Of a DNA stretch of 64,000 bases, positions 47,525 through 59,667 are shown piece after piece. The translations under genes and the position numbers were made by a program. This DNA comes from Lineus longissimus. Taxonomy: Eukaryota; Nemertea; Pilidiophora; Heteronemertea; Lineidae. Numbering within the stretch: position 1 is the first letter of the stretch; every line of letters begins with the position of its first letter. Below the pieces are notes generated by a model. It was not told the origin of the DNA, ran no database searches, and saw only the letters and a program-made list of their open reading frames with translations. The DNA lies in the NCBI RefSeq assembly GCF_910592395.1, contig NC_088309.1, forward strand, positions 13,644,599-13,708,598. The letters are read 5' to 3'.

Positions 47525-47760
47525 TGATTGACCTCCTCTCGACTTTGCGTCCCTTTTCGTACCCTTGATCGACAAATTTCGTTCCCGAATTCTCTCCTGG
47601 AGGAGGTCTGGAAGTTCTGGGGGTCCGGTACGGAGCTCCTCCGCGGAGTGCAGCTCAGTCCTCTGTCCCCTTCGATGTCCCTGTTCACGGACGCCTCCCG
47701 CTATGGCTGGGGCGCCCATCTGAACGAAGGGGACATGACCACCAAGGGCACCATTAAGGA
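47525..47760 (+). pseudogene. Short DIRS fragment (RNase H start)
   Basis: Nearly the same DNA as 58763-58965 of the larger DIRS element, including 'ctcgactttgcgtccc', 'tctcctggaggaggtctgg', and SLFTDAS..GWGAHL (RNase H first Asp). It retains a 9-base segment, 'ttctggggg', that the larger copy lacks. It is cut off on both sides. Confidence 0.8.
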
Positions 47761-47917
47761 ATTGGTGATTTTCTGCCATTTGACCTAGTTTTCCCTTAAC
47801 ACAAGGCCAAATCAAAAACCTGTATTATATATAATGTATCCTCAATAGATGTACCTGTGATAAAAATTGGAGCCCCCTAGCTCAAAGCATGAGTAACAAA
47901 CAGCTATTTTAATTTTT

Positions 47918-48706
47918 GGCTCACCGAGTCTATACAATAGCCCTGTGTCCGTCGTCCGTCTTCGTCGTCATCGTCCGTCGTATCCCGTGGTACGTTTCAT
48001 AACTGCTAGTGCTTATGAACTTGAAACTTTGTACACATGACCCCCTAGGTCAGAGGTACTCTGACACTGAATTTCGGTCGGTCTGGTTTATTACTTGGCC
48101 ACCAGGTGGCCAAAACTGAAAACATAAAAAGTGTGATATGTCTCTTATTAATGATCCGTTTACAATAAATTATTTATGGTAGGTACTCCTAGCAAGGATA
48201 CATCACATATCATATGTGTTTTTGATTTGACCTACTACAAGGTCACAGAGGTCAAATGGCGTAAATTGGCCGTTAGGATGTAACTATGGCACTTTTTTAA
48301 CCGCAATGACTATTGATCACAAATTAAGTACACATGTTCAGGTGATCTCAGGTACCGATATTTGGTCCGATCTGATTTTCCATTTGGCCTCCAGGGAGGG
48401 GGCCAAATCCAAAATTCTTCAAAATTCTTCAAAATGCTATTATTCCTTAATTACTTGCCCGATTGGCACCTATTTTATATCATGGGTACATCGAATTCTA
48501 ACAAGCATTCAATGTGTCATCCGGGTTTTTTTTGATTTGACCTACTTTTCAAGGCCACAGAGGTCAAATGTACTGTAAATTGGCCATTTTGGGGAAATTG
48601 TAATTGTAATAACTACACCAAACCTAATACTACATGACACAATACCATGCTCTTCATCCATCTTTCCTCCACATGAGGTGAGCACAATGGCCCTGGCCAT
48701 TTCATT
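47918..48706 (+). mobile_element. Helentron-like family A element, copy 4 (short, complete)
   Basis: T-run, GGCTCACCGAGTC, 'gtccgtcgtcc'. Two units follow, with CTCF-like core CCACCAGGTGGC at 48099 and perfect DR3 at 48240. The end is ACATGAGGTGAGCACA, ATGGCCCTGGCCAT and TTCATTT. At ~790 bp it is about half the length of copy 1 because it has fewer units. Confidence 0.7.
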
Positions 48707-48709
48707 TAC

Positions 48710-50380
48710 AAAAAGCCCCCTGGTGGGCAAATTAAGAATCGAAATTGCGTTAAAAATGGAACATGGCCTATATCTTGGGCCCGTATATGCACATATGGAA
48801 GATGAATATATTCAGTGATATATGCATCACATATCCTACAGGTTTTTGATTTGACCAGCTTTTCATGGTCACAGAGGGACATATCAACGCAGGCTCGACT
48901 CCAGGTAATATAGCTAGCGAAACCTTCCGCAGAAATCCTATATATTTCACTGAAATGCATGTTTTTGTGTTGGCTTAGGGGCCGTTTACAATTATGAAGA
49001 TTTACAAACCGTACGCGGGGGGGGGGGGGGGTCAATGGCCTGCGTACGCTTTCTAGAGAAACACAAAAATGTCGATTTAATTTCGGTGCAAAATTAATTG
49101 ATTTGTACCGAAACATGCAGTTGTGAATTGAATACCACTCATTTACCTCATTCCCCGATACCATGTCAGGCCCCATTGTATTATCCGTCCATACATTATC
49201 AGCTATTGCGGGCCTAGTCACTAATCGACAGTGCGCATGCGCTAAATAAGCTCTCAACGGACTACTGCAAAATGCGTTAGCCAACTCAGTCAATCAATAT
49301 TCTCGAGGGGGGGGGGGGCAGGCAAAAATCATTATCTCCCGACTTCTGGCAAGATTCTATATATACATATAAGCACCAGCAGACGAAAAATCAAACAATT
49401 TGGAAGAAAATTCGATGTTTCCATCTATAGATCGAAGATTTGTAATGCTTAGCCAAAATTTTGTAGTGTAAATTTGAGAAAATTTGTGTTTTGGGGCTTT
49501 TCCAGCTTGGATAGCTTGAAAAGCGCAGTAGTGCGGTCAGTTCCCGACTTATAAGATGGCAGCACTGTTGACTACTGCCAGGAGAAATTTGAGGTTGATT
49601 GGAAGAACATTTATAGTGTGCATGGGGGTGTCTTTGTGAGGGAATATCAGCCAGGAGTGAAGTAATTGCTACTCATGCATATTTATTGGAAATGGAGAAA
49701 TAGAAGCCAACTTCTTCTTCGAATTAAATGATGTTAGTGATATATGTTGCAGTCACTTTCATAACCTTAAATTGGTCATTGCCTCCTTAGAAATGTATTT
49801 TGGGTGGGGTTTCCTCAGGCCTTGCCTGCTGCTTCAGTATATGGACTGAGCTCATAACAAAACTTGTGTCAAGCAATATGCAAATTTCATCATTATGCTT
49901 TCAGTGCTTCTTGGCCATATAGCCATATATCATTAAAATTAAGTAATATTTATTGGTGCATGGTGGGTCAGTGTCATGGGTATGAGGCAAAGGGGGGGGG
50001 GGGGGGCAGCTGCATCCACTTCCTCGAGGAAGTGTGCTGTCCAACACAATCATATCACATCCCTGAGTACCTGTACTTGGAATTACATTTACATCAGAGA
50101 ACAATCACTGAGCTGTCCTTTACTGAGGATATTGGTATTTCAGGCCTATTTAAAGTTGTTGTTTGTAATCTACAATTCGACCGCGCTTCCTTGGTGCTGA
50201 TGTCACCATTGTTCAAATCTGATTGGTCGATCTCAGTCACGTGGTATTCGACAGTAGCGCTGTCTGAGGAGTGGTTATTCCCGCAATAGCTGATAATGAT
50301 ATGCATTATACCTCACATCGAGATTTGTTGTGTAGCAAACACTATGCCACTAAAGCTGTTCAGTGGGATTATTTGCATTC
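48710..50380. other. Intronic sequence with poly-G runs
   Basis: No gene recognised. G-runs of 15 (49017-49031), 12 (49307-49318) and 15 (49992-50006) occur. A fragment with 'gatatatgcatcacatatcc' and 'tcatggtcacagaggg' (48820-48880) is a family A scrap. Long open frames on either strand lack any domain. Confidence 0.4.
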
Positions 50381-50382
50381 AT

Positions 50383-51553
50383 TATGCTCCCGCTAAAGTG
50401 GGGGCATTATGTACTTGGGTGGTTTCTTGGCACTGAATTCCAGACTATAACTCAAGAACCCCTTGTTCGGCTGACTTGAAATGTTTAGGGGGTGTAGGCC
50501 TAGTGTGTCAAAGGGTCCCCTATTGTTTTTTGGCGCGTTCCAAAATCCAATATGGCCGCCAGCCGCCATCTTAGATTTTCGCATTCCGCTTGTTTACTAG
50601 AGAACCAGAGGTCCAACAGTCTTCAAACTTTTGTGGTGTGATGGTCTATGGTAGGGGAGGTTCCCTATCGATTTTGGGCCTGACCCGAAATCAAAGATGG
50701 CCACCAGCCACCATCTTAGATTTTCGCATTCGGCTCGTTAACTGGAGAACCGGAGATCCAACAGCCTTCAAACTTTTGTGGCGTAATGGTCTATGGTAGG
50801 GGAGGTTCCCTATCGATTTTGGGCCCGACCCGAAATCAAAGATGGCCGCCAGCCACCATCTTAGATTTTGGCATTCCGCTCGTTAACTGGAGAACCAGAG
50901 GTCCAACAGTCTTCAAACTTTTGTGGTGTAATGGTCTATGGTAGGGGAGGTTCCCTATCAATTTTGGGCCAGACCTGAAATCAATGATGGCCACCAGGTC
51001 CCCGACTTGGTGATTTGTATTCCGCCCCGTAAATTAAGAACCGAGTGAGTGACAGACCTGAAACGTATGTGGTGTTATTACCTAGTGTAGGGGAGGTTCC
51101 CTATCCATTTTGGGCCCGATCTGAAATCGAAGATGGCTGCCAGGCCCGACTTGGTTTTTCGCATTCCGACCTGTAACTCAAGAACCAAGTGAGTGACAGA
51201 CCTGAAACTTATGTGGTGTGATGAGGTTGTGTAGGGGAGGTTCCCTGTCGATTTTGGGCCTGACCCAAAATTCAATATGGCTGCCAGAGGCCAACTCAGA
51301 TTTTGGTATTCCGATTGTTAACTGAAGAACTAGAGGTTTGACACACTTCAAACTTTTGTGGTGCAGTGGTCATTCAGGGGATGCTCTCTATCAATTTTGG
51401 GCGTGTTCCAAAATCCAATATGGCTGCCAGCAGCCAACTTAGATTTTGGTATTCCGATTGTTAACTGAAGAACTAGAGGTTTGACACACTTCAAACTTTT
51501 GTGGTGTGAGCGGGGGCATACATTCGCAATTTGCTCCAATTGCGTTATATATT
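50383..51553 (+). mobile_element. Helentron-like non-autonomous element, family D
   Basis: The 5' end is palindromic (tgctcccgctaaagtgggggca). Seven or so ~145-bp units follow with 'ttcaaacttttgtggtgt', 'taggggaggttccctat', 'ttttgggcc' and 'atggc(c/t)gccag'. The 3' end is GAGCGGGGGCATACATT followed by the hairpin CGCAATT-tgctcc-AATTGCG (51525-51544) and 'ttatatat'. Subterminal GCTCCCGC and AGCGGGGGC are inverse copies. A 3' half of the same family is at 5497-5931. Confidence 0.65.
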
Positions 51554-52431
51554 TCTAGTTTGTAAAATGCAGCCAGCAGCGGTGTACAGACCGCCATAAA
51601 ATGACTATTGTCATTTTCTAAATATCCACACGTTTACCAATGGTAAACATAGTGAATAGGATTAGGACACTTGTCAGAAGGACTTTATATGATAGTTTAT
51701 CAGTGGCACAATTTTATCTGACCTGGCCATTTATCAAAACAACAACTAACTTGTTTGTATAGCTTGTTCACTTTATTTTTGAATAAAATCTTTGTTGAAT
51801 AAAATCAATATTTTATTTTGTACATTCTCAATGGAGGGGGGGGGGGGGGTCTCAATAAGTGTACTCACTGTACACTTGTGAAAATGTTGATAATTGTGAC
51901 CACCCCAAAGTTTAAACTTGGTATTCATTAGTGTGTAGCGGAAGAGATACAAGCCTTGCGGAATATGAATAATTCCCCGACCAAGAGATTAACCTTTTCA
52001 GTCCCAGGGGTATACCATGCCCCCGGTATTTTTAACAAAAGTCAGTGGCTTCTCATTCTTGGATGCGGCCATGTTTTTAAGTGCAAATTGATGGATCATT
52101 AAGTTGATGACCACTGGAAACACTAGTATATTGGTTTAATTTTCAAAAAAAGGTGGCAGCACCTGTTAAGATAACAAACATACAAGGCATGGTGCGCGGG
52201 ATGGCATTCCGCCGTGGGCAAATATAGTAGTAACTTATGCGTGATGCTGTCCTGCCTTGGGACTCAATTAATAGGTTAAGGTACTAATTCAGCGTAGTAC
52301 TGATTCGAGGTTGTGACTGTTAAGCCGCCATGATGACAGATTCTACCGCTCATGTAAGTAGTTCGTAGGACTGGCATAAAATATTTAGTTCTATTGTATT
52401 TTTACGTGTTTTCTTGCATTGCAATAATACT

Positions 52432-52760
52432 CATAAGATATACCTCCACTGAAAATAATTGCTGAAACCTCGATAAACATGTTAGGAGTGCTGAAATTTA
52501 CCATTTTAAAGATCGTTTTCCGCTCCCTCAATCTCCCCTGCAGAAATGTACTGTACAGCACGAATAGATACACGCCCAGTGTAAATGTACACGAACGCAT
52601 ACAAGGTAACAATCCTGCTAAATCATCATCAAAGGTATTGAATCTATATTCTCAATCATATCAATGAATTTCCTTGATCATTAGCACCTAACTAGTGTCT
52701 GTAAGTCTTATATAACTTGGTTAGCAAAATTAAAGTGTTTTCTCAATGTTTTACCAGTAC
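52432..52760 (+). repeat. Repeat shared with family C interior
   Basis: Matches 18786-19110 ('gatatacctccactgaaaataattgctgaaacctcg', 'gcagaaatgtac', 'agtgtaaatg'). A downstream part at 53800-54290 ('actggactagttcgtcacaacc', 'cttcaaaggaattgatg') matches 19490-19650. The two parts are separated by the inverted repeat at 52889-53748, so this is a second copy of the family C element with an insertion. Confidence 0.6.
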
Positions 52761-52888
52761 ATGATCCACAGCTGCATTTCAGACACAGATGACCAAGAGA
52801 GAAGAGATGAATATCACTCATAGAACCAACACTTTGCACCTCGAATGGCTTTTCAACATCAGTGCTCACATGTATGGGCGGTTATTAC

Positions 52889-53748
52889 CGCAAATAAAGA
52901 CAAACCAAAGCAGACACTTGTGTAGCATTTCAAGGACACGTAGATTGATACTCCTATGTGTGCCACATCAAAGACATCTGGAATGCATGTTTTGTTTTTG
53001 TTTGATGAGCCATACACAGCACAGATAAGACATGACCGCAATACCTCTCTGGACCATACACCACGTCAAAGATAACGATGCGAAGTCAACAGACGGCACC
53101 ACCGTCTTGGGAAAAGTAAAAACGACATCGACAACTTCAGGTTTTTGTTGATATAAGCGACTAGCGGGAAAATGCACATGTGTTGTTATGTCACTATTGC
53201 ATCAATTCGTAGTAGACTGTCGTATTTTGAGATCCCCTTTCTTTTCAACATCATCAATCATACTAGTATATCATAACCATGGATAGAGATAAGTTAGAAA
53301 ACTGTGTCAACCTCCTTCAACAAGTTGTTGAAATAATCATGGGGAGAGAGGTGGCGGATAACTCTACGAATAGATGCAATAGTGACATAACAACACATGT
53401 GCATTTTCCCGCTAGTCGCTTATATCAACAAAAACCTGAAGTTGTCGATGTCGTTTTTACATTTCCCAAGACGGTGGCGCCGTCTGTTGACTTCGCATCG
53501 TTATCTTTGACGTGGTGTATGGTCCAGAGAGGTATTGCGGTCATGTCTTATCTGTGCTGTGTATGACTCATGAAAACAACTGTCTATCCCAGAGAGGTTG
53601 CGGTCTAGTTTTATCTATGCTGTATCAAACAAAAACAAAACATGCATTCCAGATGTCTTTGATGTGGCACACATAGGAGTATCAATCTACGTGTCCTTGA
53701 TATGCTACACAAGTGTCTTTGCTTTGGTTTGTCTTTATTTGCGGTAAC
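52889..53748. mobile_element. Large inverted repeat (foldback) with ORF
   Basis: The left arm (about 52889-53197) and right arm (about 53373-53748) are inverse copies over ~310 bp ('cctgaagttgtcgatgtcgt', 'cccaagacggtg', 'gcattttcccgctagtcg'). The right arm holds an extra ~55 bp. The ~175-bp loop contains an ATG at 53279 that opens 95 codons into the right arm: a hydrophobic-helix start (MDRDKLENCVNLLQQVVEII) followed by arm-encoded sequence with no known domain. Ends and TSD were not defined. Confidence 0.65.
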
Positions 53749-54399
53749 CTTGCTCTTACTAGTTGGTTGTCTCTGATGTAAAGACTGCCCCCGACCTAGG
53801 CTGGGCCTTGTTCACTGGACTAGTTCGTCACAACCAACGTACGCTTCAAAGGAATTGATGTAAAGCCCTAGACTGTTACTGGTTGTCCCTAGGTTGTGAC
53901 TATGCATCTGAGCTGCTTGGTCTCAACCTGCACTTTATAAATGATTGATCATCAATTTGATGTAAACTTCAAAGGATTTGATGTAAATGCCCAGACTGCT
54001 TAACTGCCTGCCTCAAAGTGGTGATCATGAATGGACTTGACTGCATTGTACTTGACTTGACTGGACTCAAAGGAAATCATATATAAATGGTCCAGACAGC
54101 ATTTACTGGCTGTCCCTATGTTGTGACTGGACTAGTTTGTCTCTGGCTGAACTTCAACGGATTTGGTGCAATGGTCCTAGTTACTGGTTGTGACCGTTCA
54201 TCTACTGGGTTGTGACAGTCCATGGTTTACCATCACAACTAGTAAGATTAACCTACTGTTACAACCCTCAATTCGTAATCATGCTCTTTATATGATGAAG
54301 TTATATGTACAACTAAATGGACCAAGCGAAGCTCTCTGGCCGTAGGCCTCTAGTCAAAGAGATATTCTGTCTTCTGTTTTCTCTGTTGTGCTGTCACGC

Positions 54400-54978
54400 A
54401 TAGAAAATATTTTTCATCCTGGTAGATAGTAAAATATACACCTTGCATGTTTGGTATGAATCTCGCTTTGCTACCTAGAGTGGACCCAGAGCAATTAAAC
54501 TAGTTTTTTGAAGCTATAAGGCTACCTGCTGCGTTAGATTCATGCGTGATCATTCATAATCTGTATAGTCAATAAGCATTTGGCTTCAAACACTTTGAGG
54601 AAAGCATGTGGGGTTGACCTTTTGATATTGGCTGACAGGATCTGCACAGCACGTCAAGGTCATAACATCCTATTTGCGTCATATCACAAGGAACATTCAC
54701 TGTGTGTGATCTTGGAATGTATGTTGTCAATCGATCTCGTCAAGCAGGTGGACATTGCTTAAAACTACAGTTACGGTATGTAGTTTTACCTCCACTATTC
54801 TGGTCTAATCAAGCTGAACATAGTGCATTATTTGTATGTAATTTTGATACATTTAATGTTTTGGTTACTCTTCCTCTTCGTTTTTTACTAGGACATTTAT
54901 TCCAGTGTTTCCCAGGCCTTAACATAGTGGTTGAAGGATTGAATAGAAGCAGACATTTGCTTCAATTCATTTAATGAT
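54400..54978. other. Intronic sequence, nothing recognised
   Basis: A 60-codon and a 90-codon open frame overlap here (54580-54974) without recognisable motifs. Confidence 0.35.
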
Positions 54979-54982
54979 TTTC

Positions 54983-56279
54983 GGCTCACCTTATGACCTA
55001 TGCGATGATGTGGCGTCCGTTGACATCGTCATCGTCCATCGACGGTGTATGTTAGTGCGCCTGTTTCTTAACCGCTTGAGGTCTGGACTTGGTACACATG
55101 TACCCTTGGGCCCTGGGGCGATACACACCAAATTTTGTTCCAAAGTTATTCTTTGTTTGGCCACCAGGTGTCGTAATGCTTAAACATAAAACATGCAATA
55201 CCACCTGTGATTTTGGTCGGATTTTCATGAAATTGTTTTGGTGGGTACTGAAAGCAAGTATACATCAGATGTCATGCGGGTTTTTGATTTGACCTACTTT
55301 TAAAGGCCACAGAGGTCAAAGTTTGCTAAATGAAGGTTCTAATGTTGTGTGGATAAGTATCCATTCTACCCCAAAATTTGGCCCACTCGGACATCAAATA
55401 TGGCTTCCAGGCGGCTGTCTTGAAAAAATAAAGAAAGTCCTATTTCTCTGAAACTAATGATCAGATTGCATCGAAATTTCATGTGATTGTATATCTATGT
55501 AATCTCTATCGCATCCCTGATCCATCAACCAATATGGCCGTAGGCGGCCATCTTGAAAATTAAACAAAGTCCTACTACTCCAAAACTAATGATTGGATTG
55601 CAATCAAATTTCATGTGATCATGTATCTATGTACTGTTAACAATATCCCCAATTTTGAGTCTAATCCGATAGCAAGTATGGCGGCAAGGCCGCCATCTTA
55701 AAAAATCAACGAAATCTTATTACTTATTACTCTGAAAATAATGATCGGATTGCATCCAAATTTCAGGTGATTATGTATCTATGTACTCTTTACATTGTTA
55801 CAAATTAACAGCCAAATCTATCAACCAATATGGCCGCCAGGCGGCCATCTTGAAAATGAAACAAAGTCCTATCATTCTGAAACTAATGATCGGATTGCAA
55901 CCAAACTTCATGTGACTATGCATCTATGTACTCTGATCAATATCCCTAATTTTCAGGCTCATTTCATGAGAAATATGGCCGCCAGGCCGCCATCTTGAAA
56001 ATCCAATGAAGTGCTATTACTCCTAAACTGTTGAGCAGATTTCTATGTGACATGTACACTCTTCAATAACCCTGAAATTATGTCAACTTTATAACCAAAA
56101 TGCTATACTTGGATGGTATCAGTAAATTTCTTTTGTGCCATTGAGCCGAGAAGGATAATATTATTCAATGGAATTCAAACTGGCGAAAACAAGTCAAAAA
56201 TTGTTCTCACTATATCCACTGCAAATGACATGCATTAACATTACCTGAGGTGAACACATGGTCCCTGGACTATTTCATT
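54983..56279 (+). mobile_element. Helentron-like family A relative with a different core array
   Basis: It starts with TTTTC-GGCTCACCTTATGACC and 'gtccgttgacatcgtc', then one family A-like unit. An array of about five ~145-bp units follows ('atatggccgccaggcggccatcttgaaaat', 'cattctgaaactaatgatcggattgca', 'catgtgatcatgtatctatgta', 55395-56040). It ends with CTGAGGTGAACACATGGTCCCTGGACTATTTCATT. The ends are family A, but the repeat core is different, as if cores are exchangeable. Confidence 0.65.
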
Positions 56280-56341
56280 GGCTAATAATTAAGAGAATAA
56301 ATCTGCTGGTCATTTGCTTGTCATTTTAATTGTTATTTCAG

Positions 56342-56625
56342 GAGCGTCATGTGTTCACTTAGAGCAAAGCGACATGCAGGAAGACCAGGAGACACTTCAA
56401 TCTGCCCCGAGACAACTTTTGCAAAGAGCACACACGATTCAGCAACAACCGCCACCGCTGGCACTCCGGTCATATCCTGCTCACTATCCTGGTCAACAGC
56501 AAGCTCAACCCCCTCAGCTGTACCCTCCAGTGATTGTGGAAGCACCGAGTCAACATTCTCCACAAACACAGGAGTTCAATTTTGACGAATTCTTCAACAT
56601 CGACACTATTCCTGGACTTGATGTG
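56342..56625 (+). CDS. EIF4ENIF1: 4E-T exon (Gln/Pro-rich, EFNFDEFFNID motif)
   Basis: The acceptor is 'attgttatttcag' at 56341 and the donor is GTG|gtaagt after 56625. It enters in phase 1, matching the exit of 41500, and leaves in phase 0. The ~94 codons are rich in Gln and Pro (QQQPPPLALRSYP, GQQQAQPPQLYPP) and end with TQEFNFDEFFNIDTIPGLDV. Vertebrate 4E-T has GDFDFNEFFNLDKVPCLAS at the equivalent position. The Gln/Pro expansion is larger than in vertebrates. No stops or slips. Confidence 0.92.
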
Positions 56626-57230
56626 GTAAGTTCAGTGATGTCACCATGTACAGTAGTATATCCTCTTTCACGGACATTTCCCTTTTATGGAGTCCGTACA
56701 AAACTTCTCAAACCCATTCTACAATAAAGTGCAACCAATGGACATTGTAATATAGCCAACATAGCAACACAGTTGACGTGTGATCCTCTTTTAAAAAATC
56801 TATGACATATGAGGATAAGCCTTCTTTGTAAATCCACTCTTCCAGAACATTTGAAATTCCATATAAAGTATAAACACTGTAAATTTTACAAATAAATTCA
56901 ATTTTACAGTTCCAAAATATTGTGCACTATATACTGTAGAATGGAAAAATTTCGTGTGTGGATAATTTTTGCGAATTTGGGAGTAGGTCAGGCTCACGAA
57001 AATATTCTGCAGCGAAAAAACTCTTGCTTTTAGCATGAAATCCATGTCATTGTTGCCATGTTTCCACAGAGGCATTACAAACAACTTGGCCCAACGAAGG
57101 CCGGCGTGTATACCCCACGCAATTAGCACTAGTCATAATTAGACCTAACTTAAACAATTTTTGCTTAATTATTGCGGCATTACTAAAACACGGATTTCTG
57201 CGGATTACGGAACCAAGCTCCTGGGAGATA

Positions 57231-57890
57231 TTGCACACACGACCTGATTACTATCGAGTCTCGGGATCTGATCCGGTGTCTTTGTCTCCTCTTAAGGACG
57301 ATATTCAACTCACCGGGCTGGTACCCCCAAAGTCCTCGTGTCTCCATCCGGCAAGGAAGAACGATGAGGCCCTGGCCAAAGAGGCTCAGGCGGTGTTGAC
57401 GTACACCGACCTGTCCCTCTGTGCCCTGTCCAGGTCGTTGGCAGCCGATGTGTCAGAGGACTAGCGCATTCTTGTCCTGTCCCTCCAACAGTCTCTGCAG
57501 CACGCCAGTGGTCTGGTCGCGAAGCAGACTGGTAACGCGGTGCTTAAGCGCCGGGACCTGCTTATTGAGTGGTTAAGCATGGTCTGTGCCCGGTTTTTGC
57601 AGTAGGCATTAAGGACCGCCCCTTTCTTATTCCATGACTCCATCCCGGACACCTTAGGTGCCCAGATGCAGTCGGACTGCCTTACGGAGACTACTTCGGC
57701 TCCTTAGGCCGCCCCCCGCCCGCGGTCCTCTTCTTGGTCCGCGGGCAGGTATCATCTTTCTAGTCTGTCCTCCTGCACCTACAGGTGGCGCCCACACAGA
57801 TGTCGCCCTTCGGGGGCAGGCTGCGCCATTTCGCGGCCTTTTGGGATCAGTGGTGTCAAAAGGACTCCCCCGTGCCGGACATGCTCCGCC
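57231..57890 (+). pseudogene. DIRS gag-like segment
   Basis: 57231-57464 reads a gag-like helix region (KNDEALAKEAQAVLTYTDLS, SRSLAADVSED). After a stop the same style continues as LSLQQSLQHASGLVAKQTG in the following codons. A later frame at about 57785-57905 reads GGRLRHFAAFWDQWCQKDSP, the G.L..F...W linker that precedes the RT in DIRS elements. Several stops lie in between. Confidence 0.6.
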
Positions 57891-57893
57891 ACG

Positions 57894-58770
57894 GTGTCGG
57901 CTTTGACTTTTCTCATCCCCCCGACGACGACGACAATCCCATGCCCGGTCGTCCCCCTCCCAGACCCTGCCAGGGCTCTAGCCCTGCACACAGAGGTTCT
58001 CTCCCTCCTCCAGAAGGAGGCTGTGAGGGTGGTGAACAATTATTCCTTCCCAGGCTTTCACAGCCACATCTTCTTGGTTCCCAAGAGGTCGGGGAAGTGG
58101 AGACTGGTCATCAATCTGACCAGCTTGAACCGGCTCCTTCGGGTGCCCAGCTTCAAGATGGAGACATACAGGTCGGTAGCAGCTGCGGTGCAGCCCAACG
58201 ATTGGGCAATCTCGCTGGATCTCCAGGACGCAAATTTTCACGTTCCTATCCATCCAGATTTTCAACCCTTCCTTCGGTTTTTTTTCTTCAAGGGAAAGGT
58301 CTATCAGTTCCAGGCCCTTCCTTTCGGCCTGGTTTCCGCGCCACTTATTTTCACTACAGTCGTCAAGGCGTTCGCCGCGCCTTTTCACACCATGGGCTTC
58401 AAGCTCCATTGCTATCTCGACGACTGGCTGCTTCGTTACCAGGCTCTTTGCCGTCTGGGAAAGCAGGCAAAGTTCCTGCTTCAGACAACCAGGCGAGCAG
58501 GGTGGCTCTTAAATTTAGACAAGTCCGAGCTAGATCCATCTCAGGACTATGTCTTTCTGGGTGTGCGCTTTCGCACACGATAGGGGCCTCATGTCCCCTC
58601 CGCCGGACTGGATTCTCAAGATCCAATCCCTGGTCAGGGTATTTCGCCGTCAAGACAGCGTCTCAGCTCGACAGTTTCTGTCTCTGCTGGGCCTGCTCAA
58701 TTTCGCGGCGAACCAGGTCCCTCTCGGCCGCCTGTACATGCGCTCCCTCCAGCTTCTCCTCCTCTCGACT
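57894..58770 (+). pseudogene. DIRS reverse transcriptase
   Basis: One open frame of 229 codons to 58583 holds FLVPKRSGKWRLVINLTSLN, the catalytic-Asp box WAISLDLQDANFHVPIHPD, then QFQALPFGLVSAPLIFTTV, and LHCYLDDWLLR, in which YLDD is the second catalytic pair. The order and wording are DIRS RT. At about 58575 the frame slips and continues as PPPDWILKIQSLV and QFLSLLGLLNFAANQVPLGRL, the RT connection region. Most RT residues are intact, so the element decayed fairly recently. Confidence 0.85.
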
Positions 58771-58889
58771 TTGCGTCCCTTTTCGTACCCTCGATCGACA
58801 AATTTCGTTCCCGAATTCTCTCCTGGAGGAGGTCTGGAGGTCCGGAACGGAGCTCCTCTGCTGAGTGCAGCTCAGTCCTCTGTCCCCTC

Positions 58890-59650
58890 GGATGTCCCTG
58901 TTCACGGACGCCTTGCTCTATAGCTGGGGCGCCCATCTGAACGAAGGGGACCTGACCACCAAGGGCACGTGGTCAGTGGAGGATTCGCGCCTCTCGATCA
59001 ATATCTCGAGATGCAGGCTGTCATCCTGGCGGTGAGGGCCTTCACGTCTCGGTTAAGGGGTCACAGGGTTTCTCTTTTCTCAGACAATTCGACAATGGTC
59101 GCTTTTATCTGGAGACAAGGGGGACGAGGTCTGACACTTTGTGTCACCTCACTTGCGAGCTCCTCCAGCTCTTTCGTTGCTTGGACATCCCAGGCAAGAG
59201 GAACATCCTTGCCGACGTCCTTTGCAGGGCGGATCATCTGGTCCAGACGGAATGGACCCTTCACCGCGAAGTGGTCTCCCGCCAAGCGGGGATGGGGGAC
59301 GTCCCGGTTGTGGACTTGTTATCGACTCCCCTAAAGAAGAGATTCGCCCTGTATTATTCGCCTCTTCCAGACAAGGAGGCCTTGGGAGTGGACAGCCTGT
59401 CGGCCTCCTGGGACGGCTTGAAAGTTTATGTATTCCCGCCGACCCCTCTGTTGCTTCCGGTACTAAACAAAGTGGCCACTTCTCTGGTCAGAGTTTGTCT
59501 GATAGCCCCGTGCTGGCCAGACCAGGCTTGGTTCCCGGTCCTGCTGGAGTTCCTGACAGACCACCCCCGCTGTCTGCCGGGATGGGACCGTCTGTTTTAT
59601 CACGCGATCAGCTGGGTCTGTCATCAAGACCCTTCTTTCTACAGGCTTCA
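58890..59650 (+). pseudogene. DIRS RNase H and linker
   Basis: LFTDA(first Asp)..GWGAHL is split by a frameshift at about 58910. It is followed by YLEMQAVILAVRAF (Glu) and VSLFSDNSTMVAFI (second Asp). After another slip near 59130, SDTLCHLTCELLQLF and NILADVLCRAD (third Asp) appear. The linker ends with VYVFPPTPLLLPVLNKV and LIAPCWPDQAWFPVLLEFL, as found between RNase H and recombinase in DIRS elements. At least three frameshifts. Confidence 0.78.
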
Positions 59651-59667
59651 AGCATGGAGACTATCGG

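Noticed and set aside
50383-51553. Regular direct repeats considered as a CRISPR array
   Set aside because: Units are ~145 bp, diverged, contiguous, and lie in an animal genome; they are a tandem array within a mobile element.
57785-58864. 359-codon frame, the longest in the window
   Set aside because: For most of its length it is a shadow of the DIRS RT in another frame; its composition (Ser, Pro, Gly, Arg) and lack of motifs show it is not the RT itself.
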